Origin: Actinomycetota bacterium
Lineage (GTDB): Bacteria; Actinomycetota; Thermoleophilia; Solirubrobacterales; 70-9
Assembly: GCA_005884985.1 (NCBI GenBank)
Contig: VAYK01000151.1
Coordinates: 895-8,884, forward strand
Direction: 5' to 3'
Length of the DNA stretch: 7,990 bases
The first letter of the stretch is position 1; every line of letters starts with the position of its first letter. Shown in pieces: positions 1-5,782 of the stretch. Made by a program: the position numbers and the translations under genes. The notes below the pieces were generated by a model. The model was not told where the DNA came from. It made no database searches and was given only the letters and a program-made list of their open reading frames with translations.

Positions 1-226
1 CGTCGAGTAGGCCGACGACCGCGCGCACGGCCTCGATCCCCACCCGCGCCTGCTCGAGATCGCGCTCGTCCTCCTTCGCGATCCGGCGCGCGGTGAGGTT
101 GATCAGGCTGACCACGCTCTCGAGCAGCAGGTCCTGGACCCGGATCTTGCGCAGCTGCTCCTCGATCCGCTCCCGAAGCTCCTCCTCGTTGGGCTGCTGC
201 TGCTCCTGCGTTTCCTCGTCACTCAC
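1..226 (-). CDS. Small charged helical protein of unknown function (5' part, runs off left edge)
   Basis: Not in a recognised family with certainty. The visible part is 75 codons from a GTG start at 226-224. Residues 1-25 are very rich in Glu and Gln, and the rest looks helical and amphipathic, with the stretch LLLESVVSLINLTARRIA followed by an acidic/basic segment containing DLEQARVGIEAVRAVV. No membrane segment or signal peptide is visible. The pattern of a helical pair followed by a 'leq A+ gIeal+ vv' segment loosely resembles DUF1844-type small proteins, which is a guess. The GTG overlaps the TGA of the upstream GCS2-type ligase gene by 4 nt (GTGA, 223-226). An AAGGGG about ten bases upstream can serve as ribosome site, so translation is probably coupled to the ligase. 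The 3' end lies outside the window. Confidence 0.7.
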   Translation of the reverse strand, partial: MSDEETQEQQQPNEEELRERIEEQLRKIRVQDLLLESVVSLINLTARRIAKEDERDLEQARVGIEAVRAVVGLLD

Positions 227-1422
227 TTCATCGACACCCCTTCTGGCACGTAGGTTCGCTTCGTCTCGGCGACCGCCACACGGTAGATCTCCTCGATCGA
301 GGCGCCTCCATCGAAGGCCCGCAGGGCGCGCCGTGCCCCGTTCAGCTCCGGAAGCACGACCTCGAGCCCCAGGGACTCGCGGGCGGGCCCGGTCCACTCG
401 AGGAGCCGCTCGACCGCGGCTGGGGTCGGCGTCTCCACGCCGCGGTCGAAGTCGATCATCTTGCCATCCATTCCGTAGCGGATCGCCCGCCACAGGTTCT
501 CCTCGATCTGCCGCTGGCCCAGGGGCTCCGGCAGCCGGCCCGCGTCGTAATCGAGCGCGGTCTGGGCGATGCAGGCAGTGATCAGGGCGGCGAGGGCGAA
601 CGACTCCTCGCCTCGGGTCTGCGCGTCGCAGATCCGCAGCTCGACCGTGCCGAACGTGTGGTGGGGGCGGACGCTCCACCAGAGCTGGGTCGCCTCGACG
701 ATCGAGTTGGTGCGGACCAGGACGTCGACGAAGTCCCGGTAGGCCTTCCAGCTGCCGAACGGCTCGTGGATGCCGCAGCGTGGAAAGGTGCGGGTGAAGA
801 TCTCGGTTCGCACCGAGTGGAGGCCGGTGTCACGCCCATCGAGGAAGGGCGAGTTCGCCGACAGCGCCAGCAGGGCGGGCAACACGCGCCGTAGGTGGTC
901 GCAGACGGCGACGGCGCGATCGGGGCCCCGCACGCCCACGTGGACGTGAAGGCTCCAGGTGTTGTTGCGCTGCGCGACCCAGCGGAGCTCCCCGCGCAGC
1001 CGGGCGTAGTGCGGCGTGTCGATGATCCGCTGATCGAGGTAGCTGGCCCAGGGATGAGTGCCCGCAGCCGCAAGGGCGAGCCCCATCCCCTCGGCGAGGG
1101 CGAACAGCCGCCCGCGATGCTCGCGCTGGAGCTCCATCGCCTCAGCGAAGCTCTCCGCCCGCCCGGAGCGGATCTCGATCTCCGAGGCGATCAGCTCTCC
1201 GGCCGCCGACTCGGCCAACAGCTCGTCTTGCAGGCAGGCGGCGTAGAGGTCCTCGAAGCGGTGGCGCAGGTCGAGGCTCTCGGGATCGACGATCGCGAAC
1301 TCCTCCTCGAGCCCGATCGTGAAGTCGGTCGAGGCCTCGAACAGCTCCCGGGTCCGCTCGAGGTCGAGGTGACCTGCGTCCTCGGCGTCGTCCGTGCGAC
1401 CTCTGCTCTCGGGCCCGGCCAT
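223..1422 (-). CDS. Carboxylate-amine ligase, YbdK / glutamate-cysteine ligase type 2 (GCS2) family
   Basis: This predicted cytosolic ATP-dependent ligase is of the family that joins an amino group to the gamma-carboxylate of glutamate; YbdK proteins have weak gamma-glutamylcysteine synthetase activity. The 399 residues are somewhat longer than the usual 370-380 because of a polar 30-residue N-terminus. Hallmarks visible are GLEEEF (37-42, nucleotide/metal-binding acidic strand), SEIEIRSG (80-87), a GTHPW segment (121-125), NNTWSLHVHVGV (153-164) and FGTVELRICDAQT (about 250-265). The true substrate cannot be read from sequence. Glutathione is not typical of actinobacteria, so another gamma-glutamyl amide is possible. 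The ATG has no Shine-Dalgarno, and no later ATG or GTG precedes the conserved GLEEEF. It lies 62 nt downstream of rex and overlaps the next small gene by 4 nt. The redox neighbours (rex, glutaredoxin-like) fit a thiol-related role, but only by context. Confidence 0.9.
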   Translation of the reverse strand: MAGPESRGRTDDAEDAGHLDLERTRELFEASTDFTIGLEEEFAIVDPESLDLRHRFEDLYAACLQDELLAESAAGELIASEIEIRSGRAESFAEAMELQREHRGRLFALAEGMGLALAAAGTHPWASYLDQRIIDTPHYARLRGELRWVAQRNNTWSLHVHVGVRGPDRAVAVCDHLRRVLPALLALSANSPFLDGRDTGLHSVRTEIFTRTFPRCGIHEPFGSWKAYRDFVDVLVRTNSIVEATQLWWSVRPHHTFGTVELRICDAQTRGEESFALAALITACIAQTALDYDAGRLPEPLGQRQIEENLWRAIRYGMDGKMIDFDRGVETPTPAAVERLLEWTGPARESLGLEVVLPELNGARRALRAFDGGASIEEIYRVAVAETKRTYVPEGVSMK

Positions 1423-1431
1423 CGGGCGACG

Positions 1432-1437
1432 ACTCTA
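1432..1437 (-). promoter_or_regulatory. Possible -10 element for the GCS2-type ligase gene
   Basis: TAGAGT (pattern TAnnnT) ends 9 nt before the ATG at 1422, so transcription could start 2-3 nt upstream of the start codon. This would explain the absence of a ribosome binding site. No convincing -35 element is seen. It lies next to the inverted repeat behind rex. Confidence 0.25.
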
Positions 1438-1438
1438 G

Positions 1439-1488
1439 CTAGTGGTCGCGTCCGTCAGTACGGTCGTATTTGTGGACGGGACCACTAG
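1439..1488 (-). terminator. Strong stem-loop at the rex stop codon (possible terminator)
   Basis: There is a perfect 9-bp inverted repeat, CTAGTGGTC (1439-1447) with GACCACTAG (1480-1488). After a single G/G mismatch the pairing continues with CGTCC (1449-1453) against GGACG (1474-1478), leaving a loop of roughly 16-20 nt. The rex TAG codon (1485-1487) lies within the outer arm. No T-run follows on either strand, so this would be a hairpin-only terminator or an RNA-stability or regulatory element between rex and the ligase gene. The pairing is seen directly; the terminator role is inferred. Confidence 0.45.
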
Positions 1489-2156
1489 GTCAAGTAGAAG
1501 TAGAGCGCGTAGAGGAGGTCGACCGCGGGGCTCGAGGTATGCACGGTCACGTCCGGCGGCACGCGGAGCAGCTGCTCGGAATAGTTGAACACGATCTTCA
1601 CGCCCGCGCCGACCAGGCGGTCGGCCACGTCCTGGGCCGACGACGAGGGGACCGCCAGCACGCCCACCACCACGTCCTGCTCCTCGACCACACGCTCCAG
1701 GTCGGCTACGCCGTGCACCTCGACCTCGCCGAAGCGCTTGCCGACCAGCTTCGCATCGACGTCGAAGATGGCGACGATCTGGAAGCCGTGGTCGGCGAAG
1801 ATGTCCGAGCTGGCGATCGCCTGACCGAGGTTTCCCGCCCCGAACAGGACGATGTTGTGCTGCCCGACGCTCCGCAGGATCTTGCGGATCTGCTCGACCA
1901 GCGAGTCGACGCGATAGCCGACGCCGCGCTTGCCGAACTTGCCGAAGCCCGACAGGTCGCGGCGGATCTGGGTCGAGTTGATGTGGGTGTACTCAGCGAG
2001 CTCCTGTGAGGAGATCGTCTCCTTGCCCATCTTGCGAGCCTGGATCAGGACCTGCAGGTAGCGCGACAGCCGTGCCGCCACCCCGAGCGAGAGGCGATCG
2101 CCATCCGCCAGCGCCAGGTCTTGCGCCGTGTCCTCCACGGCAGCATTCTCGGTCAT
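1485..2156 (-). CDS. rex: Redox-sensing transcriptional repressor Rex
   Basis: Rex is a homodimeric repressor that senses the NADH/NAD+ ratio and releases DNA when NADH is high, typically controlling respiratory and fermentative genes. The product is 223 residues, normal for the family. The N-terminal winged helix spans about residues 22-85. It includes ARLSRYLQVL, the recognition segment STQIRRDLSGFGKFGKRGVGY (61-81) and DSLVEQIRKIL. The Rossmann domain starts with NIVLFGAGNLGQAI (101-114, GxGxxG 106-111), followed by an acidic IFDVDAKLVG strand. The C-terminal swapped helix VDLLYALYFYL ends the protein. The open frame extends upstream to 2411, but that part is an out-of-frame shadow of the glutaredoxin-like gene; the ATG at 2156 gives the family-typical N-terminus. 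It follows that gene by 124 nt and has its own candidate promoter. No classical Rex operator is visible upstream. Confidence 0.95.
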   Translation of the reverse strand: MTENAAVEDTAQDLALADGDRLSLGVAARLSRYLQVLIQARKMGKETISSQELAEYTHINSTQIRRDLSGFGKFGKRGVGYRVDSLVEQIRKILRSVGQHNIVLFGAGNLGQAIASSDIFADHGFQIVAIFDVDAKLVGKRFGEVEVHGVADLERVVEEQDVVVGVLAVPSSSAQDVADRLVGAGVKIVFNYSEQLLRVPPDVTVHTSSPAVDLLYALYFYLT

Positions 2157-2185
2157 GCGACGCGCGCGCGGTTGATCATCGCCGG

Positions 2186-2215
2186 ACAGTATCGAGCAAG
2201 CACTCGCCGTCGCAA
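2186..2215 (-). promoter_or_regulatory. Candidate promoter for rex
   Basis: TTGCGA (2210-2215, four of six matches to TTGACA), an 18-nt spacer, then TACTGT (2186-2191, TAnnnT). This would give an untranslated leader of about 20-25 nt before the rex ATG at 2156. It is based on pattern match only. Confidence 0.35.
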
Positions 2216-2219
2216 ACCC

Positions 2220-2239
2220 CAGCCGCACATGGTCGGCTG
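2220..2239. repeat. Short inverted repeat upstream of rex
   Basis: CAGCCG (2220-2225) and CGGCTG (2234-2239) form 6-bp arms around an 8-nt loop, just upstream of the candidate rex promoter. The sequence does not match the TTGTGA-N6-TCACAA Rex operator. A regulatory role is possible but unsupported, and such short repeats are frequent in GC-rich DNA. Confidence 0.25.
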
Positions 2240-2272
2240 CAAAACTTCGCCGGGCGGCGTCCTCGGTCGCTC

Positions 2273-2289
2273 GCGTGCTTCTAGCACGC
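2273..2289 (-). terminator. Possible terminator hairpin at the end of the t6A/glutaredoxin run
   Basis: A perfect 7-bp inverted repeat with a 3-nt loop, GCGTGCT (2273-2279) and AGCACGC (2283-2289), overlaps the TAG stop (2281-2283) of the glutaredoxin-like gene. It lies before the 124-nt gap and the candidate rex promoter, which is where a terminator would be expected. No T-run follows on the minus strand. Confidence 0.4.
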
Positions 2290-2586
2290 CTCGCTCCCTG
2301 CGTCCTTGCCCGGCTCGGTTTTCGCTCGACCCTGGACGGTTGGGTCTGCGACGGCGAGGGCCCCGCGCAGCAAGTCGAGATTGAGCTGGAGCTCGGACAC
2401 GGCCTCCCCATCCACCGCCACCACCGGGATTCGCTCCAGATAGCGGGCCAGCAGGCCGTCGTCGTGCTCGATGTTCACCTCCCTGAGCTCGAACGGGGCC
2501 ACCTCGGAACGCAGCGCCACGATCGCCTCGCGGGCCTCGTCGCAGAGGTGGCATCCGGGCCTGCCGTATAGCGTGATGATCGTCAT
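2281..2586 (-). CDS. Glutaredoxin-like thioredoxin-fold protein (DUF836-type)
   Basis: This is a small cytosolic thiol-disulfide protein of 101 residues. It begins with a beta strand and the redox motif GRPGCHLCDEA, with a CxxC pair at Cys12 and Cys15 at the start of the first helix. A cis-proline-type segment RIPVVAVDGE follows around residues 53-62, and a short helix LNLDLLRGAL. The last 20 residues are charged and probably disordered. The CHLC centre and size fit the glutaredoxin-family/DUF836 group often found next to rex in actinobacteria; the partner protein is unknown. The ATG lies 7 nt after the tsaD stop with no strong ribosome site, so translation is probably coupled to tsaD. A hairpin overlaps its stop codon. 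Confidence 0.85.
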   Translation of the reverse strand: MTIITLYGRPGCHLCDEAREAIVALRSEVAPFELREVNIEHDDGLLARYLERIPVVAVDGEAVSELQLNLDLLRGALAVADPTVQGRAKTEPGKDAGSEAC

Positions 2587-2593
2587 GCGACCG

Positions 2594-3580
2594 TCATGCC
2601 ATGGCGTCCCAGCTCAGGTACTCGGGATACGGGGCGGGCTCGAGGAAGCGGGCGGCGGAGGCGATCATCGCCGCGTTGTCTGTGCAGAGCTCCGCCGGCA
2701 CGAGCTTGAGGCGCAGGCCGCGCTCCCCACAGAGCTCACCGACGCGCTCCCTGAGCGCCGCGTTGGCCGCCACCCCGCCGCCGAGCGCCACCGCCCCCCA
2801 CTCGCCCGCCTCGAGCGCCCGCTCGAGCTTGGCGACCAGCTGGCCGACCACGGCCGCCTGGTAGCTGGCGGCAAGATCGGCTCGGCGCCGCTCCAGCTCG
2901 CCTGCGTCCAGCCTCCGGGTCGCGTACAGAAGCGCCGTCTTCAGGCCGCTGAAGCTGAAGTCCAGGCCGGGCTCGCGCGCCATCGCCACCGGGAAGTCGA
3001 AGGCATCAGGATCGCCGTCAGCTGCCAGGCGCTCGATCGCCGGGCCGCCCGGGTAGCCGAGTCCGAGCAGGCGCGCACCCTTGTCTAGCGCCTCTCCCGC
3101 CGCATCGTCAAGCGTCTGACCGAGCACCTCGAAGCCCTCCGGGCGCGCCACCCCCGCCAGCAGGGTGTGGCCGCCGCTCGCGATCAGGCAGAGGAATGGG
3201 GGCTCCAGCGGCGCCGGGTCGAGGAAGTTCGCTGCCACGTGGCCGTGGAGGTGGTCGACGCCGATCAGCGGCTTGCGCGTCGCGGCGGCAAGGGCCTTGG
3301 CGGTGGTCACGCCCACCAGCAGCGCGCCGATCAGGCCCGGGCCGCGGGTGACCGCCAGCGCGTCGAGGTCCCCGAGCTCCGCGCCAGCCTCGGACAGCGC
3401 CGCGCCGACCACGGGGTTGATGAGCTCGAGGTGGTGTCGCGATGCAACCTCCGGAACCACGCCTCCATAGCGCGCGTGCGCGGCGGCCTGCGAGGAGATG
3501 ACGTTGGAGCGGATCCGCGGACCATCCGTGACCGCGGCGCAGGTGTCATCGCAGGACGTCTCGATCCCAAGAATCCGCAA
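2594..3580 (-). CDS. tsaD: tRNA N6-adenosine threonylcarbamoyltransferase TsaD
   Basis: TsaD is the catalytic subunit that, with TsaB and TsaE, transfers threonylcarbamoyl from threonylcarbamoyl-AMP to A37 of ANN-decoding tRNAs. At 328 residues it is normal for bacterial TsaD. It has the ASKHA-fold N-terminus ILGIETSCDDTCAAV (3-17), the SRHHLE motif (47-52), the metal-ligand motif HLHGH with His110 and His114, IASGGHT (133-139), FSFSGLKTALL near 210, GGGVAANAALR near 270, and CTDNAAMIA near 300 holding the third metal ligand. The start is TTG at 3580: no ATG or GTG lies before the conserved ILGIETS, and GAGG stands 9 nt upstream (3590-3593). It begins 4 nt after the rimI stop, so it is the next cistron of the tsaE-tsaB-rimI-tsaD cluster. 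Confidence 0.97.
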   Translation of the reverse strand: MRILGIETSCDDTCAAVTDGPRIRSNVISSQAAAHARYGGVVPEVASRHHLELINPVVGAALSEAGAELGDLDALAVTRGPGLIGALLVGVTTAKALAAATRKPLIGVDHLHGHVAANFLDPAPLEPPFLCLIASGGHTLLAGVARPEGFEVLGQTLDDAAGEALDKGARLLGLGYPGGPAIERLAADGDPDAFDFPVAMAREPGLDFSFSGLKTALLYATRRLDAGELERRRADLAASYQAAVVGQLVAKLERALEAGEWGAVALGGGVAANAALRERVGELCGERGLRLKLVPAELCTDNAAMIASAARFLEPAPYPEYLSWDAMA

Positions 3581-3584
3581 AGGC

Positions 3585-4040
3585 TCAAGCCTCGACCGTC
3601 GCCGCGGACTCCAGCCACATGATCAGGGCATCCTCCCCGTTGTCGTGGTAGTAGCCGCGGCGGTGCCCGGCGGGCTGGAAGCCGAAGCGCTCGTACATGG
3701 CGATCGCGCCGTGGTTGGAGGTCCGCACCTCGAGCGTGTAGCGGGCCTCGGGACCGGCATCCTCGAACAGCCGCTCCAGGAGCCGGCTGGCTATCCCCTG
3801 GCGGCGTCTCGCGGGAGGCACGGCGACGTTCATCAGATGCCAGAGGTCGGCGTAGCGCGAGCAGACCAGATACCCGACGAGTCCCTCGTCCCCGGTGGCC
3901 GCCAAGCAGATGCTTGAGGTCTTGGAGAGCTCGAGCACGAACATCGCCAACGACCAGGGCGTCTCGAACGACTGGCGCTCGATCGCCAGCACCGCCGGCA
4001 GGTCGCCATACACGAGGCGTCTAATGCGTATCTCGCTCAA
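3585..4040 (-). CDS. rimI: Ribosomal-protein-alanine N-acetyltransferase RimI
   Basis: RimI is a GNAT-fold acetyltransferase that moves acetyl from acetyl-CoA to the N-terminal alanine of ribosomal protein S18 and related targets. The 151 residues match the family. Visible features are the N-terminal IERQSFETPWS (20-30), the acetyl-CoA loop RRRQGIA (78-84), the catalytic-type Glu104 in LEVRTSN, Tyr116 in AIAMYERFGF, and the ending YYHDNGEDALIMW. Glu104 and Tyr116 correspond to E. coli Glu103 and Tyr115. The start is TTG at 4040, supported by GGAG 7 nt upstream (4048-4051). It overlaps the 3' end of tsaB by 20 nt, which suggests coupled translation. A GTG further in would cut the first strand and lacks that ribosome site. 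Confidence 0.93.
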   Translation of the reverse strand: MSEIRIRRLVYGDLPAVLAIERQSFETPWSLAMFVLELSKTSSICLAATGDEGLVGYLVCSRYADLWHLMNVAVPPARRRQGIASRLLERLFEDAGPEARYTLEVRTSNHGAIAMYERFGFQPAGHRRGYYHDNGEDALIMWLESAATVEA

Positions 4041-4797
4041 GCCAAAGCTCCGCGTCGGGTGGTCTCAGATAGATCGGTTCGATCGACTCGGGCCGCGCCG
4101 GCCTCCCGGCCTCGGCTAGCACGCAGACGTGCCGTGCCGAAACCCGGTGCGCCGGCTCAGCGTCCGGCAGCACCTCGGCGCCCGCGGCCTCCAGCTCATC
4201 GCGAAATCGTAGCGCCCCCGAGCCGGCGGCCAGCGGGGCCTCGGGCAGCGTCGCGAGGCGTTCGGCGAGCTTTGCGGGCGAGGTGACCAGCGGGGGCCAT
4301 AGCTCCTCGCCGTTCGGCCCGTGGAGGGCGGCGAACGCCTCGCCGCGGCGGGCGTCGAGAACCGCGAGCCGCGGGCGGGCCTCGGCCTCGCTCTGCTCTC
4401 CGATCCCGCGCGCCAGCGCCGCCAGCGTCCCCACCGGCCCCACCGGCTTGTCGAGCGCCTGGGCGAGCGCCCGCGCCGTGGCCACGCAGATCCGCAGCCC
4501 TGTGAAGGAGCCGGGACCGACGCCGACGGCGATCAGGTCGATGCCCGGCCAGCCGCCAACCGGCTGGACGACCGTCTCGAGCTCTTCCAGCAGGTCCGTG
4601 GCGTGCCGCGGATGCTGGCCGGCGGCAACACTCCGCGAGCGGCCCGAGAGCTGCCCTGTGCTCGACTCCGACGCGTCGAAGCGAACGAGGGCCACAGCAA
4701 CGTCGTCGGTTGCGGTGTCGAAACCGACGACGAGCGTCGCTCGACCCGTCGGGCGATCCCTCGTTCGCCGAGCAGCGGCTCGGCCGCCGCCGGCCAC
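4021..4797 (-). CDS. tsaB: t6A synthesis subunit TsaB, with an unresolved 5' end
   Basis: TsaB is the inactive ASKHA-fold partner that dimerises with TsaD and recruits TsaE in the t6A37 machinery. Recognisable homology begins with TLVVGFDTATDDVAVAL (from about 4737) and continues through the hallmark GVGPGSFTGLRICVATARALA and PVGTLAALARGI to PIYLRPPDAELWLERD. From 4737 the length is about 237 residues, normal for the family. The coordinates given use the only upstream canonical start, GTG at 4797, which lies inside the codons for the conserved VEWP of tsaE. The 20 residues it adds (Arg/Ala-rich) are a shadow of tsaE, so this start is doubtful. No ATG, GTG or TTG exists between it and the FDTAT motif. 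The body of the gene is intact; the start may have been lost with the end of tsaE. Confidence 0.85.
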   Translation of the reverse strand: MAGGGRAAARRTRDRPTGRATLVVGFDTATDDVAVALVRFDASESSTGQLSGRSRSVAAGQHPRHATDLLEELETVVQPVGGWPGIDLIAVGVGPGSFTGLRICVATARALAQALDKPVGPVGTLAALARGIGEQSEAEARPRLAVLDARRGEAFAALHGPNGEELWPPLVTSPAKLAERLATLPEAPLAAGSGALRFRDELEAAGAEVLPDAEPAHRVSARHVCVLAEAGRPARPESIEPIYLRPPDAELWLERDTH

Positions 4798-5111
4798 TCG
4801 ACGAAGGCGACGGCGTCGGGCGTCAGGTAGTCGTCGAGCAGACCAGGGTCCTCGCCGGCGAGGCTGTCGAGGCGGTAGAGGTCCAGGTGCGAGACCGGCA
4901 CCCGCCCTTGGTAGCGGCGGCCGATCGTGAAGGTGGGCGAGACCACGGGCCCGGTCACGCCCAGCTGCCGGCAGGCGCCGCGGATCAGCGTCGTCTTGCC
5001 GGTGCCGAGCTCACCGCCGACCAGCACCAGATCGCCGGGCCGAAGGTCGGCTGCCAGCCGCGCCCCGATTGCCTCCGTCTCCGCGGGACTGGAGCTGCGC
5101 TCCGTCGTCAA
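4533..5111 (-). CDS. tsaE: t6A ATPase subunit TsaE, C-terminus lost or shifted out of frame
   Basis: TsaE is the P-loop ATPase that drives turnover of the TsaB-TsaD complex. Residues 1-123 match the family. They include the Walker A GELGTGKTT (33-41), SPTFTIGRRY, the segment VSHLDLYRLD, and AFVEWP near residue 106. From about 4743 onward the frame has no family resemblance: a Ser/Arg-rich stretch of about 70 codons, which is tsaB read in the wrong frame, runs to the stop at 4533. The usual final strand with its H-x-G-x-D-x-R-x-I type pattern is missing, so about 25-30 residues are absent. The start is TTG at 5111, overlapping the TGA of the glycosylase gene (TTGA, 5108-5111). No other start precedes Walker A closely. 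The functional part probably ends near 4740. Confidence 0.8.
   Translation of the reverse strand: MTTERSSSPAETEAIGARLAADLRPGDLVLVGGELGTGKTTLIRGACRQLGVTGPVVSPTFTIGRRYQGRVPVSHLDLYRLDSLAGEDPGLLDDYLTPDAVAFVEWPAAAEPLLGERGIARRVERRSSSVSTPQPTTLLWPSFASTRRSRAQGSSRAARGVLPPASIRGTPRTCWKSSRRSSSRLAAGRAST
4731..4743. repeat. 13-nt palindrome at the tsaE/tsaB frame junction
   Basis: CGAGCG and CGCTCG (6-bp arms around one base) lie exactly where TsaE homology ends in one frame and TsaB homology begins in the -1 frame. Such a hairpin could favour deletion, polymerase slippage or base-calling error. That interpretation is inference; the palindrome is seen directly. Confidence 0.5.
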
Positions 5112-5782
5112 CCTCCGAAGAGGTCCAGCTGGTCTGCTCGCGCCTCGGCGCCGGCGAGCTCAACCACGGCGGGCGCTCCAGCGCCGCCTTCGGGAAGGGG
5201 TCGGGCGATCAGCTCGGGCAGCTTGGCGAAATCCTCCCGCAGAGTGTCGACGAGCGAAGGCGTCCGAAGCGCCGCAGCCGGGTGGAGAAGCGGCATCAAG
5301 AAGACGGTCCGGCCGCCGATCTCGCGCACCTGCGGGGTTCCCCGTACCCTGGTGATCCCGACGCGGCTCCCGGTGAGCAGCTTGGTGGCGAAGTTACCGA
5401 GCGTCGCGACGACCCGCGGCTCGATCAGCTCGACCTGGCTATACGTGTAGGGCTGGCAGGACTCGATCTCAATCGGCTGCGGGTCGCGGTTGCCGGGAGG
5501 CCTGCATCTCAAGACGTTCGTTATCCAGACCTCCTTGCGGGTCATGCCGATCCCCTCCAAGAGCTCCGTCAGCAGCGCGCCAGCCCGGCCCACGAACGGC
5601 AGCCCCTGGCGGTCCTCCTCGGCGCCGGGCGCCTCGCCGACGAACATCAGCTCGGCGTCGGCGTCGCCGCTGCCAAAGACCACGTTGGTCCGGGTCTCTG
5701 AGAGCGGGCACTTCGTGCACACCGACGCCTCACGGTAGACGTCTACCAGCCGCTCGCGGCGTTGCTCGCGCAACTCGCTCAC
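5108..5782 (-). CDS. Family-4 (iron-sulfur) uracil-DNA glycosylase
   Basis: This enzyme excises uracil from DNA to start base-excision repair of deaminated cytosine. Its 224 residues carry the four-cysteine [4Fe-4S] ligand set Cys22, Cys25 (CTKC), Cys93 and Cys109 (spacing 16), characteristic of family 4/5. Motif A is GEAPGAEED (49-57), followed by LPFVGRAGALL (61-71) and ITNVLRCRPPGNRDP (87-101). Motif B is HPAAAL (167-172). GEAPG with Glu points to family 4 rather than 5. The last 40 residues are Ala/Glu/Pro-rich and end in DQLDLFGG. The start is GTG at 5782, overlapping the stop of the zinc-ribbon gene by 4 nt (GTGA). The longer open frame to 6025 is a shadow of that gene. Its stop overlaps the tsaE start (TTGA), so it sits inside the t6A operon. 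Confidence 0.93.
   Translation of the reverse strand: MSELREQRRERLVDVYREASVCTKCPLSETRTNVVFGSGDADAELMFVGEAPGAEEDRQGLPFVGRAGALLTELLEGIGMTRKEVWITNVLRCRPPGNRDPQPIEIESCQPYTYSQVELIEPRVVATLGNFATKLLTGSRVGITRVRGTPQVREIGGRTVFLMPLLHPAAALRTPSLVDTLREDFAKLPELIARPLPEGGAGAPAVVELAGAEARADQLDLFGG

Noticed and set aside
895..1488. 197-codon plus-strand open frame opposite the GCS2-type ligase gene
   Set aside because: It is antisense to an unmistakable conserved gene, has no recognisable motif, and has the composition expected of a GC-rich shadow frame.
2157..2280. Rex operator (TTGTGA-N6-TCACAA) for autoregulation
   Set aside because: I searched the gap by eye and found only partial half-sites such as TTGCGA without a matching partner.
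2157..2411. N-terminal extension of Rex to a start at 2411
   Set aside because: The extra 85 residues are low-complexity and overlap the glutaredoxin-like gene out of frame; 223 residues from 2156 fits the family.
2471..3088. 205-codon plus-strand open frame opposite tsaD and the glutaredoxin-like gene
   Set aside because: It spans the ends of two real minus-strand genes, and its sequence shows no family features.
4731..4797. Programmed -1 frameshift with a slippery heptamer between tsaE and tsaB
   Set aside because: No X-XXY-YYZ heptamer is visible here, and a simple shift would still leave TsaE without its conserved end. It is kept only as an option within the junction finding.
4710..5450. 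246-codon plus-strand open frame opposite tsaE and the uracil-DNA glycosylase
   Set aside because: It is a shadow frame in GC-rich DNA covering well-supported genes. It does not explain the tsaE/tsaB junction.
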